A DNA stretch of 64,000 bases, from the NCBI RefSeq assembly GCF_045999315.1, contig NZ_CP174607.1, positions 1,674,001-1,738,000 of the forward strand. The letters run 5' to 3'. The notes below the pieces were generated by a model, which saw only the letters and a list, made by a program, of their open reading frames with translations, had not been told where the DNA came from and did no database searches. Shown piece after piece: positions 34,201-43,476 of the stretch (positions are counted from its first letter, which is position 1; the number at the start of each line of letters is the position of its first letter). This stretch comes from Peredibacter sp045999315 (GTDB lineage Bacteria > Bdellovibrionota > Bacteriovoracia > Bacteriovoracales > Bacteriovoracaceae). A program made the position numbers and the translations under genes.

Positions 34201-35793
34201 ATTGCCAACGGAACAATTGCCTACGCAAAACTCAATCTCGCCGATGGTGACGTTCCACTCGCAAAACTTTCGGGAACAAGTGACAGTACAAAATACCTTC
34301 GAGGTGACAAGACCTGGCAAACATTAAACACGACCGCAGTTCCTGAAGGCACAAATCAATACTTCACTCAGGCCAGAGTACGAGCGACTCCCATCAATAG
34401 TTATGTTGTAGGAACTGCGATTCCATTGGCCCCAACGGACACAGTGTTAGAGGCCCTGGGAAAACTTGAGGCCCAGATCATCGCCAATGATGCTGCTTTT
34501 GATAACTCAGGCGTGTGGAGTAAGAATGGCACAGATGTTTATTACAATGGTGGGAATGTCGGAGTTGGAACTAGTACACCATTGGTAAAATTTCATGTCG
34601 CCGGCACGTCCGCGAACGATGTTGCTAGTTATGTTATAAATAGTGATGATACCGGAACAGCTTCTCGATCCATTCTTCTTTTGGGAACTGCCACGGCCGG
34701 AACAAGATACGGTTACTTTTCTCACCAAGGCGCAGGCTACACAGCCAGTAGTTTTATGAAACCCAGAACGACAGTCTTAAGCGGACTAGACACTGGTGGG
34801 CTTAACGTCGTCGGGAATTCTCAAATTGGCTTTTGGATTGGAACATCTGAAAAAATGAAATTGGCCTCAGATGGTAATTTGGGGGTCGGAACCTCAGCAC
34901 CCACCAATGCGCTACATGTAGAACGAGCTGTGAACAATGAATATGCCGCAAGAATCTCCAATGCCGGCGGTGATGGTCAAGGTTTACTCATTCATTCCTC
35001 TGATGGTGATCCTGCGGACGTTCAGCCTGCATTATCAATAAGGAGTTATAATCAATCTAAATCAATGCTTGAAGTTCTTAGTAATGGTTTAATTGGTGTT
35101 GGTCTTAGCAATCCTGCAGGGCAACTCTCTAACTGGAACACAAATATCCTTGATCCAAACGCTATTGGAGGGGCCGCGAATTCTTCATTGCTTTGGTCTG
35201 CTAATAGTATAGGTTATACGGCTTTATTCGAAAACCGAGATGCCACAGCCACTAGTCGAAATGGTCTTTTAGTTAAAACGGCGGCGACTGATACGAACTC
35301 ATCCATCGCCCGTTTTGTAAGTGGTGGAACAGATAAATTAATAGTGAAGGCCAATGGTAATGTGGGAGTGGGAACTGGATCTCCAACAACTAAGTTCGAA
35401 GTTGCAGGTGACGCGAAAGTGACTGGTAACTTGTATGGGGCCGTTAAAGACACTTCTGGCACTCCAATGCGATCATGCGTAGGAACTTCACCGAATAGTG
35501 GTTGGGTCTATTATAACTTAGATGCGGTTTCAACTGGCTTTTGTACGGCCTACCTTGATATCAATACTTCTGCTTGTGGATTTTCTTCGATCTTTAATTA
35601 TTTTCCGACGCTTCATGGAGATGGAACTCATTATGGAACAATGGGGGCCACATCCATTTACAGCATGACAACCACTAGCTTCAGACTTTATGTGACCATC
35701 GGTGGTGCTTACAATGCTACTAATTGTAGTGCCTCTGGTGTTCCTCATAACACTTTACGCTATTATATTAAGTGGATGGGTGTAGGGCAGTGA
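31237..35793 (+). CDS. Fibre 2: longest MAT-like fibre, unusual Cys-rich tip
   Basis: The 1518-residue product probably starts at TTG 31237; no nearby ATG exists, ATAGGA lies upstream, and fibre 3 keeps the same TTG and first ten residues. The signal peptide ends near TYA-E (about 30). The shared N-terminal domain is followed by a shaft with many GNVGIGT turns, two YW.GDK/RGDKTW modules (about 502-590, 958-1075), and an insert SLLWSANSIGYTALFENRDATA near 1310 that recurs in fibre 6. It lacks the S74 chaperone. The last 115 residues contain DINTSACGFSSIFNYFPTLHG, GATSIYSMTTTSFRLYV and four Cys, like a small beta domain found in proteins of aquatic microbes; I cannot name it. A terminator follows at 35825. 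Confidence 0.8.
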   Translation: MKLKNSHSKFLLSFSAILAAITFSLSTYAESLSYSGRLVNANGSPVTGTPTLLFELAYSGSTGAILCTDSVDVNLTNGVFHVALDFDCTIAGKTFEQVMAEIPSGQTAAIRVTNGTKVYSFQAIHSVPSALVAQNLSKLNANNNEVLTWTGSKWEPKPIVGATGGTVTDITAGSGLSGGTITNSGTIAIDVAGVTDTHLAGNISRSKLANGTANYVLVNNASGVMSEVAQLPLAQGGTGASTAAAARTNLGIGTIATLSYGAGWDQLIAANLPTCFGTEKLTITAPPTVTFACVPDISTDNTKLPLAGGTMTGDIDMGGKTIINIANPVNPGDAANMAYVDAQIGGASVWTKSGTIVYYNSGNVGIGTTTPDQKLHLTSSGSSAQLALERTGAAAGKAYIGADDNGFNILDSGYVKRLTVSPTGNVGIGTITPAEKLDVVGNAAISGKLRLKSDNTNFVEVKAPSSLAATFILNLPGDDGNSGQALITDGSGNLSWATVATGATAVGGDLTGTVTNAQIAVGAIADADISASAAIAQSKISGLTTDLGNKEPKITAGTASQYWKGDKSWGSLQTDVQALVMNGFAVGSNAAVTNADTLSGALGKVQGQINAANTSVAALASSQANYVLKAGDTMSGALAMGNNKITGLGAPTVGTDATTKTYVDTQIASSASKWTLNSNNISNNNTGHVSIGTTDPFLGKTSNSYTKYLALTGTAAASNQSFGALRLGGNQPTAAAGDRIGAIQFTSLNNPDALANFGDAAIFGMLEGSGGASGFGTSLSFWTRADNTTSVTQKMTISQNGNVGIGTGVPTHLLHMNTVSGHAGIGLNAPAANYSYIDFYRAGAKKANIFYNGTTDKFLINDVGSVDTVINGNGGNVGVGVVPTEKFEVGGNIAVNGKVRMKSDNTNYVELKAPNGLAATTTYTFPATAGTSGYVLTTDGVGALSWTQAATSATNVGGDLTGTIANAQIAPGSVTTTEILDGTIANADIANGTIAYAKLNLADGDVPLAKLSGTSDSTKYLRGDKTWQTLNTTAVPEGTNQYFTQARVRATPINSYVVGTAIPLAPTDTVLEALGKLEAQIIANDAAFDNSGVWSKNGTDVYYNGGNVGVGTSTPLVKFHVAGTSANDVASYVINSDDTGTASRSILLLGTATAGTRYGYFSHQGAGYTASSFMKPRTTVLSGLDTGGLNVVGNSQIGFWIGTSEKMKLASDGNLGVGTSAPTNALHVERAVNNEYAARISNAGGDGQGLLIHSSDGDPADVQPALSIRSYNQSKSMLEVLSNGLIGVGLSNPAGQLSNWNTNILDPNAIGGAANSSLLWSANSIGYTALFENRDATATSRNGLLVKTAATDTNSSIARFVSGGTDKLIVKANGNVGVGTGSPTTKFEVAGDAKVTGNLYGAVKDTSGTPMRSCVGTSPNSGWVYYNLDAVSTGFCTAYLDINTSACGFSSIFNYFPTLHGDGTHYGTMGATSIYSMTTTSFRLYVTIGGAYNATNCSASGVPHNTLRYYIKWMGVGQ

Positions 35794-35824
35794 TAGTCCC
35801 TAAAAAACTGGCAGAATTTTCTCT

Positions 35825-35863
35825 TTGGCCTTAATTAAGGCATCGATAAAGGCCAATATTTTT
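35825..35863 (+). terminator. Terminator after fibre 2
   Basis: TTGGCCTT (35825-35832) pairs with AAGGCCAA (35849-35856) around a 16-base loop that itself contains CCTTAATTAAGG, followed by TATTTTT. It separates fibre 2 from the fibre 3 promoter. Confidence 0.7.
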
Positions 35864-35912
35864 GCGCATTTAAAATTTCAGCTAAAGAGATTGTTTAATC
35901 TCATTTAATCTT

Positions 35913-35939
35913 TAAAAGAACTCTTAAATAAGCCGATAA
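35913..35939 (+). promoter_or_regulatory. Perfect sigma-28-type promoter for fibre 3
   Basis: TAAA (35913-35916), 15 bases, GCCGATAA (35932-35939), exact consensus, 28 bases before the TTG start. The stretch from here to the start is nearly the same as before fibre 2, showing that promoter and signal sequence were duplicated together. Confidence 0.85.
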
Positions 35940-35967
35940 GACATTAAGAATATCAACGGGATATTGC

Positions 35968-38900
35968 TTGAAATTGAAGAACTCTCACTCTAAATTTCAA
36001 CTAACTGTTTATGCCATCATGGCATTCATCAGTATTTCATTTAGCTCTTACGCTGAATCTTTAAGTTATTCAGGAAGACTTGTGAACAGCAATGGCTCTC
36101 CTGTTGCTGGCCCTGTTAATTTAAAATTTGAATTGGCCAACAGTGCTGATACATCCACCATTCTTTGCTCGCAACAGATTTCAAATGTCACTCTTACCAA
36201 TGGTGTCTTTCACGTTAAGCTCGATTTGAATTGTGGAACTCCGACTCTTTCACAAGTTATGGCCACAATTCTTTCTCCCGACACGGCCGCCATTCGTGTA
36301 ACCAATGAATCACCAGATCCAGACAAGGTTTATTCGTTTCAATCCTTACATGCAGTTCCTTCTGCGCAAATTGCTCATGGGCTCTCAAAATTAAATGCAA
36401 ACAACAATGAAGTTCTGACTTGGACAGGTTCAAAGTGGGAACCAAAACCAATTGTTGGTGCCACTGGTGGAACAGTGACTGATATCACTGCGGGTTCAGG
36501 ACTTTCGGGTGGAACAATTACCAACTCAGGAACAATTGCCATTGATATCGCAGGAGTTACTGATACTCATCTCGCTGGAAATATTTCTCGTTCAAAACTT
36601 GCAAACGGTACACCCAACTATGTCCTGGTAAATGATGGCCTAGGAGTTGTGAGTGAACTTGCTCAGCTTTCTCTGGCCCTTGGTGGTACAGGGGCCACGA
36701 CGGCAGCGGGTGCTCGCACTAATCTTGGACTTGGAACTGCGGCCGTTGCAAACATTGGTGATGGTCCAGGAAATGTAATGTCGGCCTCTGCGGTTCCGAA
36801 TTGTTTAGCCAATGAAAAACTACAAATGAGTGTTGGACCGGTTTACGCCTGGACTTGTGTTCAGGACAACGATTCTCTTGACGGTACTAAGCTTCCCCTT
36901 GCTGGTGGAACAATGACTGGTGCCATTGATATGGGAACGAAGCAAATTAATAATCTTGGTGCACCAACTGTCGGAACAGATGCTGCTACCAAAGACTATG
37001 TTGATACAAAGGTCTCAACAGCTCCAGGTGATAATCTTGGGAATCATACTGCGACGGCAAATTTAGCAATGGGATCGAATAAAATCTTTCTAGGAGATGG
37101 TGCCTGGAACAATCCATCTCTTGCTTTCACCAACAATACAAACACTGGTCTTTTTAATAATGGTGGAATTCTAGGATTCTCGTCTAGTGGTAGTCTTGCG
37201 ATGAATCTTTCGTCATCATCACTTATTTTTAACGGTTCGTTTTCACCCTATTTGCGTCTTGGTGGAGGAACACACGGTGCGACCGGCCCGGCCTATTCTT
37301 TTAATGGTGATTCAGACACCGGAATGTTTAACCTTTCCACTGATATTCTAGGCTTTACAACTGGCGGTGTAGAAAAAATGCGTATCTTTGCAACCGGTGA
37401 AGTTGCAATCGGTAAGTCAAGCGCAGCTGGAAAACTAGACGTGGCGGGGAACATTGCTCTTGAAGGAGCGTTAAGACTTAAATCAGACACTGCAAACTAT
37501 GTTGAACTTAGAGCACCTGCTTCGTTAGGTGCAACAGTTGCCTATACATTTCCACCCAACACAGGCTCACCTGGATATGCTCTTACAACTAACGGTTCTG
37601 GAGTTCTCAGTTGGTCTTCTGTTGCGACTACTGCTACGGCAGTTGGTGGAGATATTTCGGGTACAATTGCCAATGCTCAGTTAGTGGCCAATTCAGTTGG
37701 GACATCTGAAATCGCAAACAGTTCTGTTACTTATACAAAATTAAATTTAGCAGATGGTGATGTCCCTCAAGCGAAAGTTGCAAACCTTGTGAACGATCTT
37801 GCAGGTAAAGAACCCATTATTAATGCGGGAACCACTGCTCAGTATTGGCGAGGTGATAAGACTTGGCAGACACTCAACACAGGGGCCGTGCCTGAGTCGA
37901 CAAATTTATATTTTACTCAAGCGAGAGTCATGTCTTCGCTTCTCGGGACATATTCAACTGGTGCGGCCACTCCGCTTAGTGGTGTCGATACTCTAAGTCA
38001 GGCCCTTGGAAAATTAGAAGGACAAATTATTGCCAATCAAACAGTGAATGATTCGAAGTGGGACAAGTCCGGATCAAGTGTTTATTACAATGATGGGAAT
38101 GTGGGAATTGGAACTGCAAACCCCGGAGATAAATTAGAAATTCTGGGTGGTAGTCTCCGAGTGTCCAGAAGTAATTTACAATACCTCTCTTTATTTGGCG
38201 GAGATGGTACCAATACTGCGACCTATATTAAAAGTATGTCCTTGGAGAGCAATAAAAAACCAATGATTTTTCAAAGCTACCATGATGGAACAGGTGGCGC
38301 CGCAGGTTCTACTGGCTTCCAATTTTATAACGGCACTGAAGCTTCACCAGTCGAGTTGATGAGATTATCTGAGAATGGAAATTTAGGCGTTGGTGTTACA
38401 AATCCACTGACTAAGCTTGATGTGAATGGATCTTTCCGGTTTGTATATAGTTATGCAGGTTTTGCCACTGCCTCTATCTATGCCAACGGAACAGGTTATG
38501 GTCAGTTGGAAATTGCGCACACGAATGCGAATACTGATGTTTCTTATTTATCAATGCACAGTCTTGGTAATACAGCTTGGACTCAGGGGATTCAAGGCTC
38601 GAATTTTGTCATCTCGAATACTTCTGGAGCAGCAAAAACATACAATGATAATGAACGTCTGACGATTACCGCCGCTGGAAGTGTTGGAATTGGTACGACT
38701 AATCCTCAGGCAACTCTCGAAGTGAATGGTGGTATCAAACTAGGATCAATGACAGCTTGTGGGGCCGCTCAAGAAGGATCCCAGAGATATAATTCCACTC
38801 TTAAAATAATGGAGTTTTGTAACGGCACTGTTTGGGGAGCGATTGGTTCTCCCGCAATTCCGACTGGTGCAATCATGGCCTTTGATTTAGCGTCTTGTCC

Positions 38901-39231
38901 TTCAGGATGGAGTGAGTACACTGTCGCTCGTGGTCGTTTCCTTCGTGGTATTGATAATGGAGCTGGACAAGACCCAAGTGGAACTCGTGCGCCCGGAAGT
39001 TATCAGGCAGATGGTGTTCAAGATCACGCTCACAATATTACTGGAGAAGGTGGAGGAGTTAATGACGTTGTGGCCTTCCAGGATTCAAACGGTGATGCTA
39101 CCTATGCTCCGGGAGGAAATCCTGGAGTGCGTGGAGATGTTTATATTCAAGTGGGTGGTATGAGAAACGGTAATATTGCCTCTGAAACACGACCTAAAAA
39201 CGTTGCGGTCCTTTTCTGTCGTAAGAACTAA
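35968..39231 (+). CDS. Fibre 3: MAT-like fibre with phage tail-collar tip
   Basis: The 1087-residue product starts at TTG 35968, like fibre 2, with a signal peptide ending near SYA-E (about 30). The shared N-terminal domain, a PAYSFNGDSDTGMFN segment common with fibres 1 and 5, and one YWRGDKTWQ module (about 555-690) form the shaft. Near 935-960 an ACGAAQEGSQRYNS...EFCNGTVWG motif precedes the tip. From about 962 the end is a tail-collar domain: PTGAIMAFDLASCPSGWSEY, RGRFLRGIDNG, DHAHNI and a final ETRPKNVAVLFCRKN, the pattern of phage short tail fibre tips. Such tips bind surface sugars in phages. It has no S74 domain. Prey binding is inference. Confidence 0.85.
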   Translation: MKLKNSHSKFQLTVYAIMAFISISFSSYAESLSYSGRLVNSNGSPVAGPVNLKFELANSADTSTILCSQQISNVTLTNGVFHVKLDLNCGTPTLSQVMATILSPDTAAIRVTNESPDPDKVYSFQSLHAVPSAQIAHGLSKLNANNNEVLTWTGSKWEPKPIVGATGGTVTDITAGSGLSGGTITNSGTIAIDIAGVTDTHLAGNISRSKLANGTPNYVLVNDGLGVVSELAQLSLALGGTGATTAAGARTNLGLGTAAVANIGDGPGNVMSASAVPNCLANEKLQMSVGPVYAWTCVQDNDSLDGTKLPLAGGTMTGAIDMGTKQINNLGAPTVGTDAATKDYVDTKVSTAPGDNLGNHTATANLAMGSNKIFLGDGAWNNPSLAFTNNTNTGLFNNGGILGFSSSGSLAMNLSSSSLIFNGSFSPYLRLGGGTHGATGPAYSFNGDSDTGMFNLSTDILGFTTGGVEKMRIFATGEVAIGKSSAAGKLDVAGNIALEGALRLKSDTANYVELRAPASLGATVAYTFPPNTGSPGYALTTNGSGVLSWSSVATTATAVGGDISGTIANAQLVANSVGTSEIANSSVTYTKLNLADGDVPQAKVANLVNDLAGKEPIINAGTTAQYWRGDKTWQTLNTGAVPESTNLYFTQARVMSSLLGTYSTGAATPLSGVDTLSQALGKLEGQIIANQTVNDSKWDKSGSSVYYNDGNVGIGTANPGDKLEILGGSLRVSRSNLQYLSLFGGDGTNTATYIKSMSLESNKKPMIFQSYHDGTGGAAGSTGFQFYNGTEASPVELMRLSENGNLGVGVTNPLTKLDVNGSFRFVYSYAGFATASIYANGTGYGQLEIAHTNANTDVSYLSMHSLGNTAWTQGIQGSNFVISNTSGAAKTYNDNERLTITAAGSVGIGTTNPQATLEVNGGIKLGSMTACGAAQEGSQRYNSTLKIMEFCNGTVWGAIGSPAIPTGAIMAFDLASCPSGWSEYTVARGRFLRGIDNGAGQDPSGTRAPGSYQADGVQDHAHNITGEGGGVNDVVAFQDSNGDATYAPGGNPGVRGDVYIQVGGMRNGNIASETRPKNVAVLFCRKN

Positions 39232-39342
39232 GAAAACTTCCTCTTGATGCCAGAAATACGGCCTCGGAAAAGAGCAACAAAAAATAAGATTAACTAATTG
39301 AAAAAGCTCGCCTTAGGATGGTCCTACTCAACTTTAAGCTAT

Positions 39343-39369
39343 TAATTTTTTCTTATCAAATGTCGATAA
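39343..39369 (+). promoter_or_regulatory. Sigma-28-type promoter for fibre 4
   Basis: TAAT (39343-39346), 15 bases, GTCGATAA (39362-39369), 21 bases before the ATG. Both boxes differ by one base from consensus. Confidence 0.62.
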
Positions 39370-39390
39370 GTCCTTAAGGAAATCAATAGG

Positions 39391-42300
39391 ATGGAAATCG
39401 ACGTGATTTTTAATCTGCGATTAAAAAAACTTTTCTTGGGCCTTATCGTGATGACTATCACGAGCAGTTTCGCATTTGCTGAATCATTAAGTTACTCAGG
39501 TCGTTTGGTGAACAGCAATGGTTCACCTGTAACAGGAACACCAACGCTACTTTTTGAATTGGCCTACTCGGGTTCAACCGGAACAATTCTTTGTTCTGAT
39601 TCAATTGATAACGTGAATTTATCAAATGGTGTCTTTCACGTGGCAATTGATTTTGATTGTTCAATGGCGAGTAAAACTTTTGAACAAGTCATGGCGGAAA
39701 TTCCAGCAGGACAAACCGCTGCTATTCGAGTGACGAATGGAGCGAAGGTTTATTCGTTTCAGGCGATTCACTCGGTGCCTTCTGCAAAAGTCGCTCACGG
39801 TCTTTCTAAGCTCAATGCGAATACAAATGAAGTTCTTACTTGGACAGGATCGAAGTGGGAACCAAAACCTGTGGTCGGCGCGACTGGTGGTACTGTGACT
39901 GATATCACAGCAGGCACTGGTTTATCAGGCGGCACAATTACAAACTCAGGAACAATCGCGATTGCCAATAGTGGAGTGACTGATTCACATCTTGCGGGAA
40001 ATATCGCCCGTTCAAAGATGGCGAATGGTACTGCAAATTATGTTCTTGTGAATAATGGGTCTGGTGCTTTAAGTGAAGTGGCCCAACTTCCTCTCACAAG
40101 CGGTGGTACAGGTGCCAATACTGCGGCTGGTGCGCGAACGAATCTTGGATTAGGAGATGCGGCCCAGGCCACAATCGGTTACGGTGCTGGACAAGTGATG
40201 CCTGGTGAAGTTCCGATCTGTCTTGCTCATCAAAAGCTACAAATGAATTTAGGACCAACATTTTGGTCTTGCGTGAACGATAATGATTCGCTTGATGCCA
40301 CTAAACTTCCTCTCGCCGGTGGAACGATGACTGGTGCCATAGATATGAGCGGCAAGACAATTACAAATCTCGCAAACCCAATGAACCCTGGCGATGCTGC
40401 CAATAGGGCATATGTTGATGCTCAGATTGGTGGCTCTACTATCTGGACAAAAACTGGTTCTGATATTTACTACAACTCTGGAATGGTTGGAGTAGGACTT
40501 ACAAGCTTTCTCCCAGACATTAAGTTTCAAGTTGAAACTCGGCCTATTGATGCGAATGGGAGGGCCCTCAATGCGGATCTTAGACAGCATTCTGCCACCA
40601 GTGGTAACTATAGTCTTCTGGGCGGGGTCTTTAAGGCACAAACAACACTCGATAGTGGTGTTACGAACGCAGGCGCAGTTACTGGTGTTTGGGGAGTGGC
40701 CTTCCGAAATAATTTACCTGGGACAGTAGATAGTGGTTCCCTAGCTACAATTAGAGGACAGTTTCTCCAGTATGGTCACTTTAATAGTGAGGCAACTGCG
40801 ACTCCGACTACGACTGATGTCTATGGTCTGTTTCTATCTCCGCATTACAAGACCGGTACTATCACTAATCTTTATGACATTTATGTTCATCCAGGGTCAA
40901 CTGGAGGAACAGTCACAAATTATTATGGCCTTTATCTACCGAACCCGGCGAAGAAGCACTATCTTGAAGGCAATCTTGGAATCAATGTTGTCGATCCATC
41001 TGAAAAATTAGACGTCGATGGTAATGCCAATATCAGAGGGAAGCTTCGTTTAAAATCGGACAATGCAAACTATGTTGAAATACAGGCTCCTAATTCACTT
41101 GGGGCCACTTTCACCTATACTTGGCCCCTTACATCTCCGACTGCTGGACAAGTTCTTTCCTCTAATGCGGCCGGAGCTTTATCATGGGTGACTCCCGCTG
41201 TATCACCTATTACAACTGTGTTTGGAAGAACAGGAGCAGTGACTGCCACCGCCGGTGATTATAATGCTTCATTAATCACCAATACTCCTGCAGGATCAAT
41301 TTCTTCTACAACTGTTCAAAGTGCGATTGATGAACTAGCGAGCGAAAAGCAAGCTACCGATGCGACTCTCACTTCTTTAGCGGCCCATAATACGAATGGC
41401 ATTTTAGTTCAAACTGCCGCTGAAACGTTTACAGGTAGAAGCATTACGGGAGTTGCAAACAGAACAACCGTTACTAATGGTGATGGTGTTTCTGGAAATC
41501 CGACGATCAACATTGATACGAATTTACTTCCTTCTCCGGTTGCTGGTGATACAGGATATTTTTTGAGGGCCACTGGTGCCAATGCTTCAGATTGGGCGGC
41601 GTTGTCCGCTGCTGATATCACAACGGCTCTTGGATTTACGCCTGTGAATAAAGCAGGGGACACATTGTCTTCAGGAACGTTTGTCTTTTCAGGAACGAGC
41701 TTACTGCAGAATGCGAATACTCCAACCAATTTGACTGATGTGACCAATAAGTCCTATGTGGACAGTGCGATTTCTTCAGCTTCTTATTGGTCACTGAACA
41801 GTGGTAACGTTTACCGTGCCTCAGGTAATGTCGGAATTGGTGTCATACCAGCAGCGAACAATACATTAGATATTCAAACTAACACAGCTACAACCTTCAA
41901 ACGAATCCAAATGAGAAATACAGATGCAACAGGCGGAGCTGGTGTAACTGTCATGGCCGGAACTAATAGCTTAACGATGGGAACTTGGGGACCATCAGCT
42001 GGCGGAACCCCAGTTACTTTCATTGAATCAAGCTCGGCTTTGGGCCTAAAGATCAACACTTTCTTGAATACTGCGATGACCTTTCATACCAACACCTCGG
42101 CAGGAACAAATGAGAGAATGAGAATTGCGGCCGATGGAAAAGTTGGTATTGGTGCTACTGCCCCAGTCACAAATCTCCATGTGAGAGGGAGTGCTGGTTA
42201 TGGCGCGTTTATGTTAGGTGATGACGGCGGGACAGCTAACCACCACCTCACACACGAGACCGATGGATCTTTTAATATCTTCACAGGAACATTTGGCTCT

Positions 42301-43368
42301 GGAGTGAACCAATTCAAACTGACTTCAAGTGGAAATATCGGAATTGGGACCACTGCACCCGCTGGTAAATTACATCTAAGAGATGGTTCTGGAAGAGATA
42401 TTCTTTTAGTGCCTGCGGCCACTGGGGCCCAAAATCCAAGAATTGAATTTAGACATAATGATAATGGAAACGTGAATGCACTCTTTGCGAGTATCCAAGG
42501 TTATTTGCAGGATGGTTCTCCCGGCAAAAACGGGGGAGATTTAATTTTCTCAGTCGGTAATCTTGCCACAGGAAATCCGGCCCCAATTGAAAGAATGAGG
42601 ATTAGGCACACAGGGGGTGTTGGAATTGGAACTCCAACTCCTATCGCAATGTTGGATATCAATGGTCCCGTTTCTGGAGTGAACGATGCAGGTATGTTCA
42701 CTATGAGCGATAACAATTATCCTGTAGATCTTGCTACTGGTCGTCCGGGCATCTCGATGGGATATGATGTAGGTTCTGATATGGGATGGATTTATTCTCG
42801 TCGTATGGGGAAGGCCGGTACATCATTAAATCTGAACTCTACCATGTATGTTATGCCTCATAATGGTAACGTGGGAATTGGTGGTGCATCCGCAGGATAT
42901 AAATTGGATGTCGGTGGATCAATTCGTGGCTGGGGAATTACCGATTCATCGGACATTCGTCTCAAAAATACGATCGTTCCACTAAGACCAGAGGAAGATC
43001 TTCATAAAATCCTTCGCCTTAATAGTGTGAGTTATTTTTGGAACGACAAAGAACAGGATAAAGAAAAACAAATTGGTTTCATCGCTCAAGAGATGGAAAA
43101 AATTTATCCTGAACTTGTGAAAACAGATAAGAAGGGAATGAAGTCTGTGAACTATTCTCACTTAGTGTCGCCGCTTGTGAGTGCTGTTAAATCTCTTTAT
43201 CAAAAGATCACTGGGCAAGAAGAGCAGGTGAAGAAACTTACTCGTGACATTGCTTCAGTGAAGGCCGAGAACGAGAAAAAAGACAAAGAGATTGCCGAGC
43301 TTAAACGTAAAAACGATGAAATGAATGCTCGTCTTGAGAGATTAGAGAAGGCCATGTTAAGGAAGTAG
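39391..43368 (+). CDS. Fibre 4: MAT-like fibre with S74 chaperone tip
   Basis: The 1325-residue product has a long signal peptide ending near AFA-E (about 31); a GTG at 39403 would give a more usual signal length. After the shared N-terminal domain comes an insert (about 370-530) not seen in the other fibres, with VYGLFLSPHYKTGTITNLYDIYVHPGS and YYGLYLPNPAKKHYLEGN. The second shaft type follows (about 605-797): TTVFGRTGAVTATAGDYN, then ITTALGFTPVNKAGD. A segment with KRIQMRNTDATGGAGVTVMAG is shared with fibre 6. The S74 chaperone has DSSDIRLKN (Ser1187, Asp1188) and GFIAQEMEKIYPE, then a coiled coil from about 1270. It is the first fibre built on the FGRTGAV module. Confidence 0.85.
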   Translation: MEIDVIFNLRLKKLFLGLIVMTITSSFAFAESLSYSGRLVNSNGSPVTGTPTLLFELAYSGSTGTILCSDSIDNVNLSNGVFHVAIDFDCSMASKTFEQVMAEIPAGQTAAIRVTNGAKVYSFQAIHSVPSAKVAHGLSKLNANTNEVLTWTGSKWEPKPVVGATGGTVTDITAGTGLSGGTITNSGTIAIANSGVTDSHLAGNIARSKMANGTANYVLVNNGSGALSEVAQLPLTSGGTGANTAAGARTNLGLGDAAQATIGYGAGQVMPGEVPICLAHQKLQMNLGPTFWSCVNDNDSLDATKLPLAGGTMTGAIDMSGKTITNLANPMNPGDAANRAYVDAQIGGSTIWTKTGSDIYYNSGMVGVGLTSFLPDIKFQVETRPIDANGRALNADLRQHSATSGNYSLLGGVFKAQTTLDSGVTNAGAVTGVWGVAFRNNLPGTVDSGSLATIRGQFLQYGHFNSEATATPTTTDVYGLFLSPHYKTGTITNLYDIYVHPGSTGGTVTNYYGLYLPNPAKKHYLEGNLGINVVDPSEKLDVDGNANIRGKLRLKSDNANYVEIQAPNSLGATFTYTWPLTSPTAGQVLSSNAAGALSWVTPAVSPITTVFGRTGAVTATAGDYNASLITNTPAGSISSTTVQSAIDELASEKQATDATLTSLAAHNTNGILVQTAAETFTGRSITGVANRTTVTNGDGVSGNPTINIDTNLLPSPVAGDTGYFLRATGANASDWAALSAADITTALGFTPVNKAGDTLSSGTFVFSGTSLLQNANTPTNLTDVTNKSYVDSAISSASYWSLNSGNVYRASGNVGIGVIPAANNTLDIQTNTATTFKRIQMRNTDATGGAGVTVMAGTNSLTMGTWGPSAGGTPVTFIESSSALGLKINTFLNTAMTFHTNTSAGTNERMRIAADGKVGIGATAPVTNLHVRGSAGYGAFMLGDDGGTANHHLTHETDGSFNIFTGTFGSGVNQFKLTSSGNIGIGTTAPAGKLHLRDGSGRDILLVPAATGAQNPRIEFRHNDNGNVNALFASIQGYLQDGSPGKNGGDLIFSVGNLATGNPAPIERMRIRHTGGVGIGTPTPIAMLDINGPVSGVNDAGMFTMSDNNYPVDLATGRPGISMGYDVGSDMGWIYSRRMGKAGTSLNLNSTMYVMPHNGNVGIGGASAGYKLDVGGSIRGWGITDSSDIRLKNTIVPLRPEEDLHKILRLNSVSYFWNDKEQDKEKQIGFIAQEMEKIYPELVKTDKKGMKSVNYSHLVSPLVSAVKSLYQKITGQEEQVKKLTRDIASVKAENEKKDKEIAELKRKNDEMNARLERLEKAMLRK

Positions 43369-43416
43369 GCCTTTAATTTCGAGCTGTTAGATAATATTTC
43401 CTTGTTAAACACTTCT

Positions 43417-43443
43417 TAATTTTCTTTTCATAAATCCCGATAA
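43417..43443 (+). promoter_or_regulatory. Sigma-28-type promoter for fibre 5
   Basis: TAAT (43417-43420), 15 bases, CCCGATAA (43436-43443), 33 bases before the ATG at 43477. The 108-base gap from fibre 4 has no clear terminator. Confidence 0.62.
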
Positions 43444-43476
43444 GACATGTGAGAAATCAAAGGATTAGACCTTTTT

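Noticed and set aside
41409..41747. Antisense frame within fibre 4, repeated in fibres 5-7
   Set aside because: It recurs only because the sense module FGRTGAV/GFTPVNKAGD recurs; it has no ribosome-binding site.
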